DNA of 15,215 nucleotides, taken from contig VFKQ01000257.1 in assembly GCA_009885445.1 (NCBI GenBank), forward strand, positions 1 to 15,215. Direction: 5' to 3'. Origin of the DNA: Anaerolineaceae bacterium (GTDB taxonomy: Bacteria > Chloroflexota > Anaerolineae > Anaerolineales > Villigracilaceae). A program made the position numbers and the translations under genes. The notes beneath the pieces are model-generated. The model saw only the letters and a list, made by a program, of their open reading frames with translations. It did no database searches and had not been told where the DNA came from. This document shows positions 11,896-15,215 of the stretch, in pieces. Each line of letters begins with the position of its first letter. Positions within the stretch are counted from its first letter, which is position 1.

Positions 11896-13109
11896 TCCAT
11901 TTGCCTCAACGCGCTCAGGCGCAATAAATTAAGCGCGTTGCTTGAGGCCCAACGCGGCGCATATTTTGGCGGCCCCGCGTAAGTGAGCCGCCGCGTGGTT
12001 TCACCTTTGGGCGTGAGCAAACACAATTCGATTACCTGTTCGGTTTCAGACGGAAACAAGGCCACGCCCAAAGCAACTTTCGCAGAAAATTTTTCGCGCA
12101 CTTTTTGTGTGGACTCTTTCAACGCCCCCGACTCGATTTCCGCCGCTTCGACCCCGAACAAATTTGAGAGCGACTCGCCCGCCAGACGCCGCGTCAACTC
12201 CCCGCCCAAAGCGGATTCAAGCACCGCGACATTCCAGCCGCCCGAGGCCGCCGCGCCAAACGCCGCCTGCTCGAGAGTCTCATCGTCCGCGCCGAAGATG
12301 ACTTCGCCCAAACGCGCCCGCGCCTGAGTCTCGATCTCCGCGATCATTCGATTTGCTTCCGTCTCGCTCTTTGCTTTGGCTGTGATGCGAATGTCAATAA
12401 TGCCGGAGTGCGCGGCAAGTCCCACGCTGGGATTTGAAAGCAATTCAAATTCGCCCACCTGTTCGTCAATGGCCGCTTCGCTCATACCCACTGCGTGAAG
12501 CAGGCGCACTTTAATAACGTCGTTTAGGTCGAAGTGTTTTTGTAAATATGGCGCAACGGATTTTTCAAAAAGATATTCCATCTCCTGCGGCACGCCGGGG
12601 AGGGCGATGATTGCGCCGCTCACTGTTTCGACAGGCTCAACACGGCGCCCTAACCCCTCTCCCGAGTATAGGAGAGGGGAGTTGAACTCCACAATAAATG
12701 AGGGCGCGGTGCCGACGGGATTCTCGATGGCAATCGCGCCCTGCGGCACGTAAGCTTGTCGCTTCTGATTCTCGGTGGGCGCGCGGCCATAGCGAGCAAT
12801 CATGGCGGCGATCTGAGTCCACAGTTCTTCGCGGAACTCCGACTCAACACCCACTGCGCGGGCCACTGCTTCACGGGTGGGGTCGTCAATCGTCGGGCCA
12901 AGTCCGCCGGTGGTGATGACGATCTGCGCGCGACTCATCGAGTCGCGGATGGCCTCCACGATGCGCTCGGTGTTGTCGCCGATGGTGATGGTGCGATACA
13001 AGTCTACGCCCAAGGCGCGCAGTCCGCGCGCGAGGAAGCGCGTGTTCGTGTCTACGATTTCGCCGAGCAATATCTCGGTGCCGATGGTGATGATTTCTGC
13101 AGAAGCCAT
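11892..13109 (-). CDS. cinA: CinA-family protein with a repeat-encoded insertion
   Basis: 405 residues. The N-terminal MoCF/CinA domain is clear: AEIITIGTEILLGEIVDTNT at 4-23, ITTGGLGPTIDDPTREAVA at 65-83, PTENQKRQAYVP at 111-122, NPVGTAPSF at 130-138 and ALPGVPQEM at 169-177. In the family this domain hydrolyses ADP-ribose and related pyrophosphates. Between VEFN and GAIIALPGVP there are 21 extra residues (144-164), encoded by a composite repeat at 12618-12680; the frame is kept. The C-terminal part (275-405) lies where PncC, the nicotinamide-nucleotide amidase, would be, but SCTGG reads SALGG and TGIAGP is absent, so amidase activity is probably lost. The start follows the stop of the binding lipoprotein by 3 bases; the stop overlaps the M14 gene. 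Confidence 0.9.
   Translation of the reverse strand: MASAEIITIGTEILLGEIVDTNTRFLARGLRALGVDLYRTITIGDNTERIVEAIRDSMSRAQIVITTGGLGPTIDDPTREAVARAVGVESEFREELWTQIAAMIARYGRAPTENQKRQAYVPQGAIAIENPVGTAPSFIVEFNSPLLYSGEGLGRRVEPVETVSGAIIALPGVPQEMEYLFEKSVAPYLQKHFDLNDVIKVRLLHAVGMSEAAIDEQVGEFELLSNPSVGLAAHSGIIDIRITAKAKSETEANRMIAEIETQARARLGEVIFGADDETLEQAAFGAAASGGWNVAVLESALGGELTRRLAGESLSNLFGVEAAEIESGALKESTQKVREKFSAKVALGVALFPSETEQVIELCLLTPKGETTRRLTYAGPPKYAPRWASSNALNLLRLSALRQME
12618..12680. repeat. 63-bp composite repeat inside cinA
   Basis: One half holds a hairpin with perfect 9-base arms CCCCTCTCC and GGAGAGGGG (within 12654-12680). The other half (12618-12645) has GTTTCGACAGGCTCAAC, which from memory is a common intergenic motif in high-GC genomes. 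The length is exactly 21 codons, and removing it restores the usual CinA spacing. Confidence 0.75.
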
Positions 13110-13112
13110 GGT

Positions 13113-14285
13113 TTAAGGATAATAGATGGGGGTGAAGTTGGGCGGGTTGACCTGATAGATGACGATGTTGGGCGCGGCGCAATCGCCCGACTCGGAACAG
13201 GTGATGTTTCCGCTCAGGCCCTCGTAATTCCGCGTGGCAAACAAGGCTCGTCGCAGAGCCGCGCGCGGAATGTAGAGTCTTGATCCCACTTGAATGCCGG
13301 CGCTTTCGATGGCGTTCAGCAGGATGCGTGTGGCGTCGTAGGCTTGCGCGGCATACACGGCAATCGGTTCCTCTTTGTAACGTGCGCGGTAGGCCTCAAA
13401 AAATGCCGGGTCTATGTCGAGCACCGACGGGCCGGAAATATACATTCCATCTGAATCGCGCCCGGCCTGGGTGATGAAATCGGAACTGAGCAGGCCATCT
13501 GAACTAATCAGCGCCACGTTCAGCAGACCTGCGGCGGAGGCGTCTTTGGTGACTGCCACACCATCCGTCGTATAAAGTGGATAGTAGAGCGCCTCGGGGC
13601 TTCGGGAAGCGATGCGCTTGAGCGCTGGAAGTACATCTTCGCCACTGACAATCTGTTCCACGGTAAGGCATTCACCACCCAATTGCTCAAAAACTTCACA
13701 GGCTGATTCAACCAATTCTTTTGAGTAGGGCGTGCCGTCATGTATGCCGGCCATAGTCAGGGCACCCAGCGCGTTGAAGGCAAAATCGGCGACGAGTTGA
13801 GCTTGATTCTTGTCGTTGTAAATCGTGCGTAAAAATCCGGGTTGATGGTTGAACGGGTTGGTTAGCGAGGCTGCCGTGCTGGAGGGCGAGATGAGCACCA
13901 GTCCCGCCTCTGAGAGGATGCGCGCCGCGCTGGTTGTGCCACTCGAGCAAGTCGTGCCAACCACGCCGATAATGGATGGATTTGCGAGCAACTCCAGTGC
14001 GGCGGCTGCACCTCCCTCGTCCGAGCACATATCATCAGCGGTGATCAGATTTACTTCGTGCCCGTAAACAGCTCCATGGTCGGTGATGGCCAGCTCCACG
14101 CCGCGCAGGGCGTCGATGCCATATGGGCTGTCTGGCCCGCTCAAGGTCAGCGCCGCAGCGAGGGTGATGGGGGAGTCGCCCTCGAGCAGGACACACCCGA
14201 GAGGGTCAACGCATTCAAATTCTGCTGTGCCACAGGCGCTGAGTAGCAGGCTGGCCAGAAAGGTAATGATCAGAAGTTGGTTCAT
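13113..14285 (-). CDS. LivJ-like substrate-binding lipoprotein
   Basis: 390 residues from the ATG at 14285, chosen because GGAGAG lies five bases upstream (14291-14296) and the signal sequence then starts at Met1; the frame is open upstream to 14348 but those residues would bury the signal. The signal peptide ends LLLSAC with Cys18 in a perfect lipobox. The mature part is a type 1 periplasmic-binding fold: ITLAAALTLSGPDSPYG, then GVELAITDHGAVYGHEVNLI, GVVGTTCSSGTTSAARILSE, ISPSSTAASL, and AVYAAQAYDATRILLNAIES near the end. Relatives bind branched-chain amino acids, amides or urea for ABC importers; which applies is unknown. No permease or ATPase genes are near. It is the first gene of a unit with cinA (3-base gap) and the M14 peptidase. 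Confidence 0.9.
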   Translation of the reverse strand: MNQLLIITFLASLLLSACGTAEFECVDPLGCVLLEGDSPITLAAALTLSGPDSPYGIDALRGVELAITDHGAVYGHEVNLITADDMCSDEGGAAAALELLANPSIIGVVGTTCSSGTTSAARILSEAGLVLISPSSTAASLTNPFNHQPGFLRTIYNDKNQAQLVADFAFNALGALTMAGIHDGTPYSKELVESACEVFEQLGGECLTVEQIVSGEDVLPALKRIASRSPEALYYPLYTTDGVAVTKDASAAGLLNVALISSDGLLSSDFITQAGRDSDGMYISGPSVLDIDPAFFEAYRARYKEEPIAVYAAQAYDATRILLNAIESAGIQVGSRLYIPRAALRRALFATRNYEGLSGNITCSESGDCAAPNIVIYQVNPPNFTPIYYP

Positions 14286-14290
14286 GTCAT

Positions 14291-14296
14291 CTCTCC
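14291..14296 (-). promoter_or_regulatory. Ribosome binding site that fixes the start at 14285
   Basis: GGAGAG on the minus strand, five bases from ATG 14285. It decides between this start and the upstream in-frame start at 14348. Confidence 0.8.
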
Positions 14297-14372
14297 ATTC
14301 AAAACGCTTAAAGCATTGTACTCTTGCGCGACACGCTAAACCTTGCAAATTCCAATTTGATAGATGAATGAC

Positions 14373-14492
14373 TTACTAGCTCATCTCACGCAGGCAAAAG
14401 CATTTGCCACACAGTTCGCCGAGAAAACCTTTAAGAAAAAACTCGGAAGACTCTGTGCGCTCTGTGGCTTAATGCGTAGGGTGAGTTACTAA
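14373..14492. repeat. Long imperfect inverted repeat between two minus-strand genes
   Basis: Outer 20-base arms 14373-14392 and 14473-14492 match at 15 of 20 positions. An inner pair, GCCACACAG near 14406 and CTCTGTGGC near 14460, and CCGAG 14419-14423 with CTCGG 14442-14446, continue the hairpin. The far arm includes the stop codon of the ornithine cyclodeaminase-type gene. The rest of the 203-base gap (14286-14488) holds no gene I can support. Confidence 0.65.
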
Positions 14493-15215
14493 AAGTTGAC
14501 CGATTGCCCCAGCCCCATTTGCGCGGCATTGTTGAGCGCAACCTGCGCGGCCAGTGCGTCTTGCACAGCGATGCCCACGGATTTAAAAAAGGTAATTTCG
14601 TCGCCCGATGTGCGGCCTGCCTTTCGCCCAAGCACTACTTCGCCCAACTCGGCATGGATGTGTGCTTCGCTGATGAGTCCCGATTGAATGGGCTGAATCA
14701 AATCTCCTGCTTCGGCGAGGCAGGCGGAGCGGGAATCTACGAACACTTTTGCGCGCGCAATCGTCTGCGCGGGAATCTCCTGCATTTGTGGAGTATATCC
14801 ACCGACTGCAGAAATATGTGTGCCAGGCCTGATGTCTCTGTCGTCAAAGATGGGCGTGGTGGATGTGGTAGCGGCGCAAATGATGTCCGCGTTGGCCACA
14901 GCCTCCTTTGCACTCGTGGCGAAACGAATCTTATCCGGAATATTTCCCCTGCCCGCCATTTCCTCGGCGAAGGCTTTGGCTTTGTCGAAGCTGTGACCCA
15001 CAATAAAAACAGATTTAATTTTGCGCGCCGAACACGCGGCTTCAAGTTGGGTGCGTCCCTGCGCGCCTGTGCCGAAGATGGTCACGGTTTCGCTGTCTGC
15101 GCGGGCGAGTAGGTCTATGGCCGCGCCGCTCCCCGCGCCCGTGCGGATGGCTGTCAGCGTTGCGCCTTCGAGGATAGCAACAGCCTGTCCGGTTTGTGGA
15201 TTGAGCACGAGCACG
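14489..15215 (-). CDS. Ornithine cyclodeaminase/mu-crystallin family protein (5' end outside window)
   Basis: The last 242 or so residues of a protein usually about 320-330 long; the frame is open to the window edge, so the GTG at 15214 is not the start. Visible motifs are the end of the first domain (LNPQTGQAVAILEGATLTAI, then RTGAGSGAAIDLLAR), the Rossmann dinucleotide loop FGTGAQGRTQLEA, IICAATTSTTPIFDD, the ISAVGGYTPQMQEI loop and VDSRSACLAEAGDL. Family members are NAD(P)-dependent and act on ornithine, alanine, ketimines or other imino acids; the substrate cannot be told because the N-terminal binding residues are missing. Its stop codon lies inside a long inverted repeat, and 203 bases separate it from the binding lipoprotein, so it is probably a separate unit. 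Confidence 0.92.
   Translation of the reverse strand, partial: VLVLNPQTGQAVAILEGATLTAIRTGAGSGAAIDLLARADSETVTIFGTGAQGRTQLEAACSARKIKSVFIVGHSFDKAKAFAEEMAGRGNIPDKIRFATSAKEAVANADIICAATTSTTPIFDDRDIRPGTHISAVGGYTPQMQEIPAQTIARAKVFVDSRSACLAEAGDLIQPIQSGLISEAHIHAELGEVVLGRKAGRTSGDEITFFKSVGIAVQDALAAQVALNNAAQMGLGQSVNF

Overview
The window looks like chromosomal DNA from an uncultured or little-studied member of the Chloroflexota, most likely class Anaerolineae. The basis is the moderately GC-rich coding style, the alaS/ruvX/mltG neighbourhood with a baseplate-J-like membrane protein in it, Thr/Pro-rich lipoprotein linkers, and many short dispersed palindromes between genes. This is an inference from gene content and style; no rRNA or marker phylogeny is present. 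No prophage, IS element, tRNA, rRNA or CRISPR array was seen. No gene-free stretch exceeds about 205 bases.

Left part, plus strand (1-4403): the 3' end of alaS with a strong intrinsic terminator, a small lipoprotein, a membrane-anchored baseplate-J-like protein, a possible 44-codon ORF overlapping ruvX by ATGA, ruvX (YqgF) and mltG. RuvX and MltG are housekeeping functions (RNA/DNA processing and septal peptidoglycan cleavage). At 4404-4575 the two strands converge, and a perfect 33-bp palindrome sits there.

Right part, minus strand (4576-15215), read in transcription direction: the 3' two-thirds of an ornithine cyclodeaminase/mu-crystallin family gene; a three-gene run of a LivJ-like substrate-binding lipoprotein, cinA and a membrane-anchored M14 metallopeptidase (3-nt gap, then ATGA overlap); an MNT nucleotidyltransferase/HEPN pair with an extended -10 promoter that would give a leaderless mRNA, and its own terminator; a 657-aa protein joining an MTA/SAH-deaminase-type amidohydrolase to a C-terminal CYTH (triphosphate tunnel) domain; a 350-aa membrane protein; an ECF sigma factor overlapping its zinc-finger-type anti-sigma gene by ATGA; a four-helix membrane protein; and an SH3-domain lipoprotein.

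The two most interesting themes are: (1) the amidohydrolase-CYTH fusion, whose CYTH half has changes at two normally acidic positions; (2) short repetitive DNA that has entered genes. A 63-bp composite repeat sits in frame inside the MoCF domain of cinA, a nested repeat-in-repeat supplies the last codons and stop of ruvX, and 7-bp tandem repeats occur between genes and inside the anti-sigma gene.
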